Of a stretch of 64,000 nucleotides of DNA, positions 42,355 to 51,638 are shown in pieces. The stretch is taken from positions 1,550,001 to 1,614,000 of the forward strand of contig NZ_QQRR01000001.1 in NCBI RefSeq assembly GCF_003439925.1, written 5' to 3'. A program made the position numbers and the translations under genes. Each line of letters opens with the position of its first letter. The first letter of the stretch is position 1. This DNA is from Haloprofundus halophilus. Its GTDB lineage: Archaea > Halobacteriota > Halobacteria > Halobacteriales > Haloferacaceae. A model generated the notes under the pieces. The model did not search any database. It saw nothing but the letters and a program-made list of their open reading frames with translations, and had not been told where the DNA came from.

Positions 42355-43344
42355 ATGGCCGGTCTGTTGCCCTCCAGCCCCGACACCTCCGACGCGGACC
42401 CCGGCGACCCGCGTGTCATCGGCCTCGACAGCGACGCCGCCGACGAACTGCTCTCGGCGCTGTCGTCGCGGACTGCCCGACGCGTCCTCGCGGCGCTGCA
42501 CGAGGAACCGACGACGCCCGCCGCCCTCGCCGAGCGCGTGGACACCTCGTTGCAGAACGCCCAGTACCACCTCGGCAGTCTCGAAGAGGCGGGTATCGTC
42601 GAAGTCGTCGGTACCGCCTACTCCGAGAAAGGCCGCGAGATGAAGGTGTACGGTCCCTCCGACAGGGCCCTGGTCGTCGTCGCCGGCCGCGAGGAGGAGA
42701 CGAACGGGCTCCGGGCGCTCCTCTCTCGACTCGTCGGCGGTGTCGGTGTGCTCGGGGTCGCCAGCCTCGTCGTCGACCGACTGCTCGGCGGCCCGACCGC
42801 CGAGTTCTCGCCGTTCGCCATGGGGTCCGACGGCGGGGCGGAGGGACAGAGCGGCGAGTACACCGCGGAGGCGGGTGATGGCGGCAGTGCGACCGGCGGA
42901 GGTGGTGCAGACGGCGACGCAGGAGACGACGCGGACAGCAGCGACACAGGAGACGACGCGGGCGACGACGCCGGAGAGTACGACGCGAGCGCCGACGGTA
43001 ACGAGAGTGTGACGGTCTCGGAACCGACCGAGACCGCGGACGGGACGACCGCCGGGGTACAGACGGAGGCGACTGTCGAGGAGGGTGCGGCGACGCAGAC
43101 GCCGACGGAGACGGCCCGGTCCGACGCGGCGACGGAGACGTACGCCGAGACGGCGACGGCGGCCGACGACGGGGGAACGACGACGCAGACGGCCGCCGAC
43201 GCCGCGACCGAGGTTTCGGGCGGCGTCTTCGACGCCGGCGGGCAGTCGCTCGTCGACGTCCTCGTCGCCTCGCCGGGGTTTCTGTTCTTTCTCGGCGGCG
43301 TCGCGGTGCTTCTGGTCGCGCTGTACGTCCGCTCGCGGCGATAG
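42355..43344 (+). CDS. Membrane-anchored winged-HTH regulator
   Basis: A 329-residue protein. The N-terminal about 115 residues form an ArsR-like winged HTH (ELLSALSSRTARRVLAALHE; DTSLQNAQYHLGSLEEAGIV). It is followed by a hydrophobic segment at about 120-142, a long low-complexity Gly/Ala/Asp/Thr linker (about 155-295, almost no hydrophobics) and a C-terminal membrane helix (SPGFLFFLGGVAVLLVALYV) with a basic end (RSRR). This architecture, DNA-binding head joined to the membrane, is common in haloarchaea and fits signal-dependent transcription control. Targets are unknown; the divergent phosphate-transport pair is a candidate. Confidence 0.85.
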   Translation: MAGLLPSSPDTSDADPGDPRVIGLDSDAADELLSALSSRTARRVLAALHEEPTTPAALAERVDTSLQNAQYHLGSLEEAGIVEVVGTAYSEKGREMKVYGPSDRALVVVAGREEETNGLRALLSRLVGGVGVLGVASLVVDRLLGGPTAEFSPFAMGSDGGAEGQSGEYTAEAGDGGSATGGGGADGDAGDDADSSDTGDDAGDDAGEYDASADGNESVTVSEPTETADGTTAGVQTEATVEEGAATQTPTETARSDAATETYAETATAADDGGTTTQTAADAATEVSGGVFDAGGQSLVDVLVASPGFLFFLGGVAVLLVALYVRSRR

Positions 43345-43573
43345 GTGAAACGGGCGTTTGACCTTACGGTGCGTATTTGACACTTGGACCGGTAGACGAG
43401 AGTGCAACCGCCTCGCTTCGGCCCACCGTGACCGTCGTCTTCCCTCGACGTCGCGCCGGTCCGCGTGCTGACCGAACGGACCGACGAGGCGGTTCGCGGC
43501 CCTCCAACCCTCCGACCCTCCGTTCGCCCTCCTCCCTCTCACCCTCAACGCCCGAAAGCCGCGGTTACGTCGG

Positions 43574-44086
43574 TTACCTCGGGTCGATACGGAACGTCTC
43601 GAACACGTCGCCGTCCGGCGTGCAGAGACGACCACGGAGGCCGTCGCCTTCGGGTGTCAACTCGGCGTGCGCCGCTCGGTAGCCGCGCGGTTCGGCGTGA
43701 CTGCCCGGGTTCAGAAGCGCCAGCGGCCCCGTCGCGTCGAACCCGGGCCGGTGGCTGTGGCCGAAGATGACCGCGTCGGCGTCGCGTTCGCGTCCGAACA
43801 GCGTGAGCGCCGTGTCGCCGCCGCGACGCGTGTGCGTGACCGCGAATCGGACTCCGGCGTACTCGACGGTCCGGGCGGCGGGGAGTCGCTGGCGAATCCC
43901 GGCGTCGTCGTTGTTGCCGCAGACGCCGCGGAACGTCGCGGCCTCGTCGACGAACGCGTCGAGCACCGTCTCGGTCACGAAGTCGCCGGCGTGGACGACC
44001 ATCTCGGCGTCGCGGACGGCCCGCAACGTTCTGCCTCGCAGTCGATGCGATTCGGTCGCGTGTGTGTCAGAGACGACGGTGAGCAC
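43574..44086 (-). CDS. YfcE/MJ0936-type metallophosphoesterase
   Basis: A 170-residue calcineurin-like phosphoesterase with motifs VVSDTHAT (DxH), VVHAGDF (GDxxx), GVCGNNDDAG (GNxD) and IFGHSHRPG (GHxH). The GH(D/E) motif position reads VTHTRRGG, a little unusual. Dimetal phosphodiesterases of this small type act on cyclic nucleotides or generic phosphodiesters; the physiological substrate is unknown. GTG start at 44086. The 229 bases between the HTH gene and this stop hold only a pyrimidine-rich run near 43500-43550. Confidence 0.92.
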   Translation of the reverse strand: MLTVVSDTHATESHRLRGRTLRAVRDAEMVVHAGDFVTETVLDAFVDEAATFRGVCGNNDDAGIRQRLPAARTVEYAGVRFAVTHTRRGGDTALTLFGRERDADAVIFGHSHRPGFDATGPLALLNPGSHAEPRGYRAAHAELTPEGDGLRGRLCTPDGDVFETFRIDPR

Positions 44087-44178
44087 AGCGGGTGTAAGTG
44101 CCGGTGGATACTGAAACCACCCGCTGGCTTGCCGGTGCGGGCAAAACGGCTATTAGTTAGCGCCGTGACCGGTTGGCT

Positions 44179-45123
44179 ATGGCAGGAAGCAAGTCGGTCG
44201 TCATCGCCGCGCTGATAGCCAACGGGGCGATCGCGGTGATGAAGTTTCTCGGCTATCTGCTGACCGGCAGTCCCTCGATGCTCTCCGAGACGTATCACTC
44301 CATCTCCGACACCGGTAATCAGGTGTTCCTGCTGGTCGGTATCCGCTACAGCGGGAGAGACCCGAGCAGACAGCACCCGTTCGGCTACGGCAAATCGCAG
44401 TTTTTCTACAGTTTCCTCGTCGCGGTGATGCTGTTCGGTATCGCCGGATGGGAGAGCCTCAAACACGGTTACGGCGCTATCATGCATCCCGGACACGGAG
44501 CCGAGTATCAGGTAATCGACTTTCTCGGATTTAGCTTCAACTCCGTCTGGGTGAACGTCGTCGTCCTCGTCGGCGCGATCGGCTTCGAGACGTATGCGTT
44601 CGTGAAAGCAAACGGGGAACTCCAGCGACAGATAGACGAGTACGGCTGGAGCGGCGTCCCCGAGGCGTTCCGCAGGACCAGCGACGTGACGACGCTGACG
44701 GCGTACACCGAAGACGCCATCGCGCTCGGCGGTGCGGCCATCGCGCTCGTCGGTGTGCTGCTGTCGTACTTCCTCGACGCACCCATCTACGACGCCGTCG
44801 CGTCGCTCGTCATCGGGTTCCTGCTGATGGGCTTCGCCGTCGCGCTGGCGTGGGAGAACAAGCGTCTGCTCATCGGCGAGAGTCTGCCGTCGGACGTCGA
44901 AGAGAAGCTCGAAGCGGTCATCGCCGAGCATCCGGGCGTGACGGGAATTGACAGTTTCCGCTCGGTGTTCGTCGGGGCGCAGAAGGCGCTCGTCACCGCG
45001 GAGGTGCAGTTCGACAAGGACTTCGACACCGGCGACCTCGACGCGGACATCGCGGAGATAAAGTCGAAACTCGAAGCGGCGGACAACCGCGTCTCGTACA
45101 TCAACATCGAACCCGAGACGTGA
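44179..45123 (+). CDS. Cation diffusion facilitator (CDF) transporter
   Basis: A 314-residue CDF exporter. The N-terminal membrane part has helices with the metal-site pattern SETYHSISDTGNQVFLLVG (HxxxD) in TM2 and TAYTEDAIALGGAAIALVG (the second binding helix), and a histidine-containing loop (PSRQHPFGYGKSQFFYSFL). The C-terminal about 90 residues form the cytoplasmic ferredoxin-like domain (VEEKLEAVIAEHPGVTGIDS). Likely exports zinc, manganese or iron. The ATG at 44179 is chosen over a TTG two codons upstream; a TATA-like CTATTAGTT lies about 30 bases before it. Confidence 0.93.
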   Translation: MAGSKSVVIAALIANGAIAVMKFLGYLLTGSPSMLSETYHSISDTGNQVFLLVGIRYSGRDPSRQHPFGYGKSQFFYSFLVAVMLFGIAGWESLKHGYGAIMHPGHGAEYQVIDFLGFSFNSVWVNVVVLVGAIGFETYAFVKANGELQRQIDEYGWSGVPEAFRRTSDVTTLTAYTEDAIALGGAAIALVGVLLSYFLDAPIYDAVASLVIGFLLMGFAVALAWENKRLLIGESLPSDVEEKLEAVIAEHPGVTGIDSFRSVFVGAQKALVTAEVQFDKDFDTGDLDADIAEIKSKLEAADNRVSYINIEPET

Positions 45124-45262
45124 GCGGTTCGGAGAGACCCGAGACGAACGAGCCGCTGGCTCGTCTCGGTGAACGCGAGAAAAACGCACTTGGTACGACA
45201 ACTGTCGCACCGAGGCGTCGGTGTCCGACTATCGACACCACCCCGTTTCCGGATACCACGGG

Positions 45263-45272
45263 TCGATATATA
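45263..45272. promoter_or_regulatory. Orphan strong TATA box between CDF transporter and rfcS
   Basis: GATATATAAATTC lies in the 222-base space between two convergent genes, where no promoter is expected. It could drive an antisense transcript into the 3' end of rfcS (plus strand) or into the 3' end of the CDF gene (minus strand). Confidence 0.35.
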
Positions 45273-45345
45273 AATTCTGCTGACGTTCTCAGTGGCAGAA
45301 ACGTGTCGTCGCGCGGAGGACGCGAGACGGAGGCGAGACGAGCGG

Positions 45346-46314
45346 TCAGTCGTCGAGCGCCAGCGACGCCAGAAGCGCCTCCAACTGCACCTGTTCGTTC
45401 GCGCCCTCGGTGATGCGGTAGTCGGCCTCGCCGATGCGTTCCATGAGGCGGACCGCCGCGCGGTCGTCGAGACCGAACTCCCACACCGAACGGTGCAGTT
45501 GGTCGATGATGTCGCCGCCGGCCATCCCCACGTCGGTGAGCAGGTGGTCGAGTTTCGACCGCGCGGCCGCGAAATCGCCGTCGAGCGCCCGCGTCACCAT
45601 CTCCTCGATATCCTCGGGGCGGGCGGTGGAGGTGATAGCGTAAACCGCCTCCTCGTCCACCGTCTCGCCGGTCGTCGCCGCCGCCTGCAGCGAGTTGATG
45701 CCGCGGCGCATGTCGCCGTTGGCCGCGTAGACGAGCGCGTCGACGCCGTCGTCGGTCACCTCGATGCCCTCCGTCTCGGCGATGTGGCGGACCGTCTCCT
45801 CGACGGCGTCGTCGCCCAGCGGCGAGAACCGGAAGACGGCGCACCGCGACTGGATGGGGTCGATAATCTTCGAGGAGTAGTTGCACGAGAGGACGAAGCG
45901 GGTGTTGTCGGCGAACTGCTCCATCGTCCGGCGCAGCGCCGACTGGGCGTCGTTGGTCAGCGAGTCGGCCTCGTCGAGGAAGATGATTCGGTAGTCGTGG
46001 CCGCCGAAGGAGGCGCGCGCGAAGTTCTTGATGCGGTCGCGCACCACGTCGATACCGCGTTCGTCGGAGGCGTTGAGTTCCAGGAAGTTGCCGCGCCAGT
46101 CGTCGCCGTACACCTCGCGGGCGATGGCGGTGGCGCAGGTCGTCTTCCCGACGCCCGCCGGCCCCGCGAACAGCAGGTGCGGCAGGTCGCGCTGTTCGAT
46201 GTAGCTCTGGAGGCGCTCGACGATTCGGTCCTGTCCGACGACCTCGTCGAGCGTCTGCGGGCGGTACTTCTCTATCCAGATTTCGCGACCCGGCGTTCCC
46301 TCGGCCTCGCTCAT
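45346..46314 (-). CDS. rfcS: Replication factor C small subunit
   Basis: A 322-residue clamp-loader subunit that opens the PCNA ring onto primed DNA. Family start [19 protein letters not shown], Walker [10 protein letters not shown] (about residue 50), Walker [15 protein letters not shown] motif [12 protein letters not shown] with the arginine finger, and the C-terminal collar domain. The ATG at 46314 is the natural start; upstream in-frame codons are not conserved. No intein is present, which is worth noting because haloarchaeal rfc genes often carry them. Confidence 0.97.
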   Translation of the reverse strand: MSEAEGTPGREIWIEKYRPQTLDEVVGQDRIVERLQSYIEQRDLPHLLFAGPAGVGKTTCATAIAREVYGDDWRGNFLELNASDERGIDVVRDRIKNFARASFGGHDYRIIFLDEADSLTNDAQSALRRTMEQFADNTRFVLSCNYSSKIIDPIQSRCAVFRFSPLGDDAVEETVRHIAETEGIEVTDDGVDALVYAANGDMRRGINSLQAAATTGETVDEEAVYAITSTARPEDIEEMVTRALDGDFAAARSKLDHLLTDVGMAGGDIIDQLHRSVWEFGLDDRAAVRLMERIGEADYRITEGANEQVQLEALLASLALDD

Positions 46315-46420
46315 ACCATAGCAAGGAGTCGGTCGCCCCATAAACTCCCCGAGACGACCGCGAGGTGAGAGGAAAGCGCCGGACGGAAACGCTGAAACCG
46401 CCCCGGAACCCACCGCGCGT

Positions 46421-46621
46421 ATGGACGTGAGCGTGGAGATAGTCGGGGAGGAGAGCCGCGAGGTGGCCGTCGACGACGACGCGACGTACGCCGACCTCGT
46501 CTCGGCCGTCGGCCTCAGCCCCCACGAGGTGTCGGTGCTCGTCGACGGCCGGCCGGTGCCCGAGGACCAACCCGTCGAGGCCGACCGGGTGAAGGTGCTT
46601 CGACTCATCAAGGGCGGATGA
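46421..46621 (+). CDS. samp2: SAMP2-type ubiquitin-like small archaeal modifier
   Basis: A 66-residue beta-grasp protein ending in the diglycine tail RLIKGG needed for activation by the E1-like UbaA. Very similar along its length to the Haloferax volcanii SAMP2 as I remember it ([39 protein letters not shown]). SAMP2 is conjugated to proteins and also supplies sulfur for tRNA thiolation of the wobble uridine. A GNAT gene starts 19 bases downstream. The lysine just before the diglycine is the site where SAMP2 chains form in Haloferax. Confidence 0.95.
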   Translation: MDVSVEIVGEESREVAVDDDATYADLVSAVGLSPHEVSVLVDGRPVPEDQPVEADRVKVLRLIKGG

Positions 46622-46640
46622 GAGACGCCGAGGGCCAGCC

Positions 46641-47036
46641 GTGACCGACCGAGAGCGAGCGGCGACTGTCAGAGTCGCCGACGGCGACGAACTCGTCGAC
46701 GTGATGCGCGTCCTCGACGGCGCGGTGCTCGAACTCGACGCCGAGACGGTCGAAGCCGGACTCGGCACCGACTCGGTACTCGTCGCCGAACGGGGCGGCC
46801 ACGTCGTCGGCGCGCTCGTCCGCGACGACGACCACGTCGAAGCGGTCGCGGTTCGACGACAACACCGAGCCGAAGGGATAGGCGGTGCGCTCGTCCGCGA
46901 CGCGCTCTCTCGAACCGGCCACCTCACGGCGGAGTTCGACCCGCGGGTGCGCGAGTTCTACGAGTCGCTGGGGTTCGAGATACGCGAGCGGAACGGGCGA
47001 CTGTGGGGAGAGAAGCGAAATCGCGCGCGCGACTAA
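46641..47036 (+). CDS. GNAT-family N-acetyltransferase
   Basis: A 131-residue GNAT-fold protein with the acetyl-CoA loop [19 protein letters not shown] (R/QxxGxG/A at about residues 76-81) and the C-terminal [23 protein letters not shown] start 19 bases after samp2, so probably co-transcribed with it. The acceptor is unknown. Its last four bases overlap the last four of the convergent acetyltransferase gene. Confidence 0.85.
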   Translation: MTDRERAATVRVADGDELVDVMRVLDGAVLELDAETVEAGLGTDSVLVAERGGHVVGALVRDDDHVEAVAVRRQHRAEGIGGALVRDALSRTGHLTAEFDPRVREFYESLGFEIRERNGRLWGEKRNRARD

Positions 47037-47515
47037 TCGGTCCGACCGCCGTCGCGGGCGGCTTCGAGGACCGCCGCGGTCTGAGCGCGCATGCAGACGG
47101 CCGATTCGGGACAGAGGTCGGCGAACTGTGTCGTCTCCCGTATCGGCGCGGGGGCGTCGTCTCGTTCGCACCGTCGGAAACCGAGCGACTCGAAGTAACC
47201 GGCCGCGGTCTCGGTGAGGAGATACAGCGTCTCGACGTCCCGCTCCGCGGCGTGGTCGGCGGCCGCAGCGGCGAGGACGCGTCCGTATCCCCTCCCGCGG
47301 GCGTCCGCTTCGACGGTCACCGAACGGAGAAGGGCGGCGTCCCCGTGCAGTTCGACCCCGCTGACGCCGACGGTCTCGCCGTCGACGGCGGCGACGAAGA
47401 ACTGCGCGGGCGCGGTCCGCACGTCGTCCGCCGGGAGGCCGGCCCGTCGGAGCATCGACGCGACGGAGTCGAGCGCCGACTTCGAGGCCGGTCGGACAGA
47501 GAGGTTGCGAGACAT
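47033..47515 (-). CDS. ArsN2-like GNAT acetyltransferase
   Basis: A 160-residue GNAT protein. LLRSVTVEADARGRGYGRVL gives the acetyl-CoA-binding loop and LYLLTETAAGYFESLGFRRC is the strand-helix signature seen in ArsN2-type proteins linked to arsenic resistance. No ars genes are nearby, so a general role is as likely. It is on the opposite strand from the previous GNAT gene; the two stop codons overlap tail to tail. The phosphohexomutase gene starts upstream on the same strand, with a gap of nine bases between its stop and this ATG. Confidence 0.87.
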   Translation of the reverse strand: MSRNLSVRPASKSALDSVASMLRRAGLPADDVRTAPAQFFVAAVDGETVGVSGVELHGDAALLRSVTVEADARGRGYGRVLAAAAADHAAERDVETLYLLTETAAGYFESLGFRRCERDDAPAPIRETTQFADLCPESAVCMRAQTAAVLEAARDGGRTD

Positions 47516-47524
47516 CGGTCGCCC

Positions 47525-48895
47525 TCAGACGAAGGACGCGACGAGTTTCCGCCCCTCGACGAGCAGGTCGGTGACGCTGTCGGCGCTCTCCGACTCGGCG
47601 TAGACGCGCATCTTCGGCTCCGTCCCGCTCGGGCGGACGAGCAGCCACGACCCGTCTTCGAGCAGCAGTTTGAACCCGTCGAGCGTGACGACTTTCGACA
47701 CCTCGCGGCCCGCGACCTCGTCCGGAATCTCGTCGGAGAGGTCGTCGAGGACGCGGGCTTTCTCGGAGTCGGGACAGTCGACGCTCACCTTGTCGGCGTG
47801 AATCTCGCCGTGTTCGGCTTCGAGGCGGTCGACCCGCGAGTCGAACGGCTCCTCGGCGGCGATGGCGGCCGCGAGAAGCGAGACGAGGACGCCGTCTTTC
47901 TCGCGGATGTGGCCGCGGACGCTGAAGCCGCCCGACTCCTCGCCGCCGACGAGCGCGTCGTGTTCGCCCATCGCCTGCGCGACCCACTTGAAGCCGACCG
48001 CCGTCTCGAACACTTCCTCGCCGTGGGCCTCGGCGATGCGGTCGATGAGGAACGTCGTCGACACCGTCCGAATCGCGGGGCCCGAGTCCGCTTCGAGCAG
48101 CGCGTCGTACAGCGCGGCGAAGAAGAGGTTCTCGTCGAGGAAGCCGCGTTCGGGCGTGACGACGGCGAGCCGGTCGGCGTCGCCGTCGTTGGCGATGCCG
48201 AGGGCCGCGTCGCGTTCGGAGACGGCGTCGACGAGGTCACCGAGTAGTTCCTCGCTCGGCTCGGGCGACTCGCCGCCGAACGTCGGGTCGTCGTCGCAGC
48301 GGAGGCGGATCACCTCGGCCCCGGCGGATTCGAGCAGGGCGTCGGTGACGCCGCGGCCGCTGCCGTGCATCGCGTCGTAGACGACGGTCGTCCCCGAGAG
48401 GTCGGCTTCGACGAGGTCGCGGGCGTGCTCGGCGTGCTCGGTGACGAAGTCGACGCGCCGCACCTCGCCGCGGTCGTCGACGGGGTCGCGCGGCTCGGCG
48501 AGGCGCTCCTCGACGGCCGTCGTCACCTCGGGGAGCGCGGGCGCGCCGTCCTCGGGGATGAACTTCACGCCGTTGTACTCCGGCGGGTTGTGCGACGCCG
48601 TCACCATCAGCGCGCCCGAGAGGCCGCGCGAGACGATGTTCCACGCGAGAACGGGCGTCGGGCAGTCGCGCTCCGGCAGCAGTACGTCGAAGCCGTTGTC
48701 CGCGAGCACCTCGGCGAGGCTCTCGGCGAAACCGGGCGAGGACTCGCGGGCGTCGTAGCCCACGGCGACGGGGTCGTCGTACCCCTCGTCGCGGAGGTAG
48801 TCGGCGACTGCCTGTCCGACGATGCGGACTCGGTCGTCGGTGAACGTGTCGAGCGTCGCTCGCCATCCGTCGGTGCCGAAAGAGATCGCGTCCAT
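47525..48895 (-). CDS. Phosphoglucomutase / phosphomannomutase family protein
   Basis: A 456-residue alpha-D-phosphohexomutase. The phosphoserine loop is VTASHNPPEYNGVKF (about residues 96-110), the metal-binding loop is ANDGDADRLAVV, the sugar-binding loop GGEESGGFSVRGH and the phosphate loop RPSGTEPKMRVYAE. It interconverts hexose 1- and 6-phosphates (glucose, mannose or glucosamine forms cannot be told apart here), feeding nucleotide-sugar synthesis for S-layer glycosylation. Likely co-transcribed with the ArsN2-like gene downstream. Confidence 0.95.
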   Translation of the reverse strand: MDAISFGTDGWRATLDTFTDDRVRIVGQAVADYLRDEGYDDPVAVGYDARESSPGFAESLAEVLADNGFDVLLPERDCPTPVLAWNIVSRGLSGALMVTASHNPPEYNGVKFIPEDGAPALPEVTTAVEERLAEPRDPVDDRGEVRRVDFVTEHAEHARDLVEADLSGTTVVYDAMHGSGRGVTDALLESAGAEVIRLRCDDDPTFGGESPEPSEELLGDLVDAVSERDAALGIANDGDADRLAVVTPERGFLDENLFFAALYDALLEADSGPAIRTVSTTFLIDRIAEAHGEEVFETAVGFKWVAQAMGEHDALVGGEESGGFSVRGHIREKDGVLVSLLAAAIAAEEPFDSRVDRLEAEHGEIHADKVSVDCPDSEKARVLDDLSDEIPDEVAGREVSKVVTLDGFKLLLEDGSWLLVRPSGTEPKMRVYAESESADSVTDLLVEGRKLVASFV

Positions 48896-49063
48896 ACGGC
48901 TACGTCCCGGGCAGCGGCAAAAAAACCACCTGCAGGCTTCGAGTCGAAACGGTGGGCGACGGGGGGAAACGCCGCGGCGTCGACGGCCCCCCGAATGTCA
49001 GCGTAGTTACCCATTCTGCGGGCGTTCAACGTCCTTTTGAGCGTCCGCATCCAAACGAAATCA

Positions 49064-49651
49064 ATGACACGCGTCGTCGCAGTGTCCGGGAGCCGTCGTG
49101 ACGGCAGCTACACCCGCGAGGCACTGAAGTACGCCCTGAACGCCGCCGCCGACGTCGGCGTCGAGACCGACTTCATCGACCTCGGTGCGGTCGACCTCCC
49201 GCTGTACCACCCCGACGAGGACGAGCAAGGCGAGTCCGCCGACCTGATGCGTCGGATGCGCGAGGCCGACGGCGTCCTCCTGGGGTCGCCCGTCTACCAC
49301 GGCTCGTACTCGTCGGCGTTCCGCAGTTTCCACGACTACTGCTCGTTCGACGAGTACGAGGATACGGTCGTCGGCCTGCTGGCGACGGCCGGCGGCGGCT
49401 CCTACGGCAGCACGCTCGAACACATGCGCAGCACGGTCCGCGGCGTCCACGGCTACGTCGTCCCACACCAGGTCGGCATCCGAAAGGCCTACGAGAAGTT
49501 CGAAGACCGCGCGGAGCCGGCGGCGAACGGCCAACCGGCGTACGAACTCGTCGACGAGGCTATCGAAGAGCGAATCGAGAAACTCGGCCGGACGGTGGCC
49601 GAGCACGCAAAACAGGTGAGCGCCGGAAACAGTCCGTTCGCGAACGAGTAG
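49064..49651 (+). CDS. NADPH-dependent FMN reductase-family flavoprotein
   Basis: A 195-residue flavodoxin-like reductase. FMN phosphate loop VVAVSGSRRDGSYTREAL at the N-terminus, GVLLGSPVYHGSYSSAFR for the isoalloxazine contact, and VVGLLATAGGGSYGSTLEHM. The ATG at 49064 is about 27 bases downstream of a TATA-like CCTTTTGAG, indicating a leaderless message, and removes nine non-conserved upstream codons. Typical functions are reduction of quinones, azo compounds, chromate or free FMN. Confidence 0.93.
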   Translation: MTRVVAVSGSRRDGSYTREALKYALNAAADVGVETDFIDLGAVDLPLYHPDEDEQGESADLMRRMREADGVLLGSPVYHGSYSSAFRSFHDYCSFDEYEDTVVGLLATAGGGSYGSTLEHMRSTVRGVHGYVVPHQVGIRKAYEKFEDRAEPAANGQPAYELVDEAIEERIEKLGRTVAEHAKQVSAGNSPFANE

Positions 49652-49691
49652 GTTCCCGAGCGCAGTGAGCGGCTCGGGCCGTCGGTCGGCG

Positions 49692-50099
49692 TCAGTACGT
49701 CCGTTCGGTGGCGACGACGTCGGAGAGCGTGGCGGTCAACTGGGCGACGCTCGCTTCGACGGCCTCCTCGTGGAGTCCGCGTACCTCACGCGCCCCGGCT
49801 CGGTAGTCGAGCAGCCCCGCGTCGTCGAGTTTCGGAAGGTGCGTGTGGTGAAGTGCGAGCTCGAGCCGTTCTGCGGCTTCGGGGTCCGCGTCCTCGGGAT
49901 CCGCGTCCTCAGCGTCGGCGCACCGTTCGGCGAGTTCGGCCGTCGAGACGGCGGGCCGAGACACGGAGTACAGATACGAGAGGGTCCGTCGGCGGACCGG
50001 GTCCGCGAAGGCGTCGAGCAGTTCCTCGTCCGTACGGGAGACTGTTCGGCTTCGGATTACCCTCGACAGAGGGTCGGTAGGAACCGCGTCATCCGACAT
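49692..50099 (-). CDS. Haloarchaeal HTH-domain regulator (DUF7344-like)
   Basis: A 135-residue protein with a winged-HTH pattern LDAFADPVRRRTLSYLYSVS ... LALHHTHLPKLDDAGLLDYR, the haloarchaeal variant that starts with LxxPxRRxxLxYL and ends with the wing (KLDDAGLLDYRAGAREV). The linker EDADPEDADPEAAE is a short acidic repeat. No sensory domain. Target genes unknown. Confidence 0.85.
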   Translation of the reverse strand: MSDDAVPTDPLSRVIRSRTVSRTDEELLDAFADPVRRRTLSYLYSVSRPAVSTAELAERCADAEDADPEDADPEAAERLELALHHTHLPKLDDAGLLDYRAGAREVRGLHEEAVEASVAQLTATLSDVVATERTY

Positions 50100-50267
50100 G
50101 GATGCAGTGACGGTATCGAGCCCGTTAATCCGGCGGGTAGTTGCAACAAGGCCCTCTTGTGAGACGGCGGCGACCGGTCGTCGACGGCGGTCGGCGGTAC
50201 TCCGAAGACGGAGCCTCGCCCGAACAAGCGCGTCTGTCCCTGTCCACTTCCGTCGACGCCGCCGGCG

Positions 50268-50927
50268 TCACGCGTACAGTTCGTCGGCGAACAGGTGTTC
50301 GAGCAGTTGTTCGTTGCCGCGGCGGATGCGCTGTGAGAGCGCCTGCTGGGTGATTTCGAGTTCGTCGGCGAGTTCCGTCAACGTCACGCGACTCGGCGAG
50401 TCGAAGTAGCCGCGCTCGAACGCCAGAAACAGCGCTTCGCGCTGTTCGTTCGTCAAGTCGATGCGTTCGTCGCGGAGGTTCGCCTCGCTCAGCGTCTGTA
50501 AGCGACCGAGCGTGAACGGAACGTCGTGAGCCAGGAAGTAGTCGTGAAACGACGAGAGCCGCTCGTGGGAGTGAAACAACAGACGGAAGTTCCAGCTCTG
50601 GTCGTCGTAGCCGCGCGCGTGGAGAATCACGCCGTTGGCCTCCGCCAACCCGTCGACGAAGCCGTACACGTCGGAGTTCCAGACGACGGAGTAGAGCGTC
50701 CGCCCCTGGACGCGCTCGACGACAGTCAGGTCGTCGACGAACCGACTCGAACGGACGCGGGACTCGAACGAGTCGAACTCGCCGCCCCACGCCCAGAAGA
50801 TGGGGAGCACCTGTCCGCCCGCCGGGACGAGGCGCTCGAACTCGACGTGGAACTCGTCGTTCGCGGTGAGCAGCGTCCCCAGCGGGAACGAATCCGACGC
50901 GACGTGGAGTTCGGTGACGACGGCCAT
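50268..50927 (-). CDS. Bacterio-opsin-activator-like HTH-10 regulator
   Basis: A 219-residue protein with an N-terminal beta-rich sensory domain (FPLGTLLTANDEFHVEFERL to about 155) and a C-terminal HTH-10 DNA-binding domain (LTNEQREALFLAFERGYFDS; LTELADELEITQQALSQRIR), as in Bat of Halobacterium. Such proteins activate genes under redox or light control, or are general haloarchaeal regulators. The ATG at 50927 (MAVVTELHVASDSF) is the natural start. The gene is single; neighbours give no clue to its regulon. Confidence 0.92.
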   Translation of the reverse strand: MAVVTELHVASDSFPLGTLLTANDEFHVEFERLVPAGGQVLPIFWAWGGEFDSFESRVRSSRFVDDLTVVERVQGRTLYSVVWNSDVYGFVDGLAEANGVILHARGYDDQSWNFRLLFHSHERLSSFHDYFLAHDVPFTLGRLQTLSEANLRDERIDLTNEQREALFLAFERGYFDSPSRVTLTELADELEITQQALSQRIRRGNEQLLEHLFADELYA

Positions 50928-51054
50928 CGGTCGCGTCGAGCTACAGCGCGAGGTTAGAAGAAAGACGGGACACGACGCTCGAAGCGAACGTTCGGTTCCG
51001 CGAACGGAGCGCAGATAGCCGAACTGCCGTCGGGTCGAACCGACACCGCCCACC

Positions 51055-51294
51055 TCAGCCGTCGACGAGTCGTTCCTTCTGTCGCCGCGAGAGCTGTTTG
51101 ATCTCGTACTCGCGGCTCATCGCCGTCGACTTCGACGCGTACGTCTCCGAGTGGACGAGTTCGACGGGGGTCCGTCCGCGGGTGTACTTCGCGCCGTCGC
51201 CGGCGTTGTGCTGTTCGACGCGGCGCTGCACGTCGGTCGTGTACCCGGTGTAGTAACTGCCGTCGGCGCACTCGACGACGTAGACGTAGTGCAC
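51055..51294 (-). CDS. GIY-YIG-domain protein (UPF0213/YhbQ-like)
   Basis: A 79-residue single-domain GIY-YIG protein. The signature is [20 protein letters not shown] (with VYVV-TGY in place of GIY-YIG), the conserved arginine is in [20 protein letters not shown] and the metal-binding glutamate in [18 protein letters not shown]. Bacterial relatives bind or nick structured DNA; cell function is not settled. GTG start at 51294. Confidence 0.92.
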   Translation of the reverse strand: MHYVYVVECADGSYYTGYTTDVQRRVEQHNAGDGAKYTRGRTPVELVHSETYASKSTAMSREYEIKQLSRRQKERLVDG

Positions 51295-51384
51295 GAGTCG
51301 ACGCAGGCAGCGGCGACGCTAAACGGCGTCGGTTCCGCGCAGAAGGCTTCGCGTGGTGGTTATCGATTCGTTACCCGACAGTGG

Positions 51385-51534
51385 TTACGCGTTGCGGGCG
51401 CGATGTCGCGCGACGTCCGCGATACCGGCGTTCGCCGAGCAAGCTGGACAGGCCATTAGACGCCCGTACTCGTCGGCAAACACCCGCGCGAAACGTTCGG
51501 AGACGTGCGACCCGCAGTGGTCGCAGGTTGGCAT
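51385..51534 (-). CDS. 49-residue zinc-finger protein
   Basis: A small protein read from the ATG at 51534: MPTCDHCGSHVSERFARVFA with a second pair CPAC about 25 residues later, predicting a single zinc site. This N-terminus is shared by a large haloarchaeal family of mini zinc-finger proteins. Many such proteins affect growth or biofilm formation in Haloferax, but the mode of action is unknown. It lies between the GIY-YIG gene and larB, all on the minus strand. Confidence 0.8.
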   Translation of the reverse strand: MPTCDHCGSHVSERFARVFADEYGRLMACPACSANAGIADVARHRARNA

Positions 51535-51638
51535 TGTTCGGGTCCGGCATCCACCAGTCAGCCGGTGTCTCGCCGTACGTGACCGAGGCACATGAAAGTG
51601 TTGCGCACGTGCGCGCGGCGGACGAGCGGGGTCGAACG

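Noticed and set aside
48896-49063. Small gene on the minus strand upstream of the phosphohexomutase
   Set aside because: The candidate frame starting near 49014 overlaps the mutase start and the promoter of the flavin reductase and has no recognisable features.
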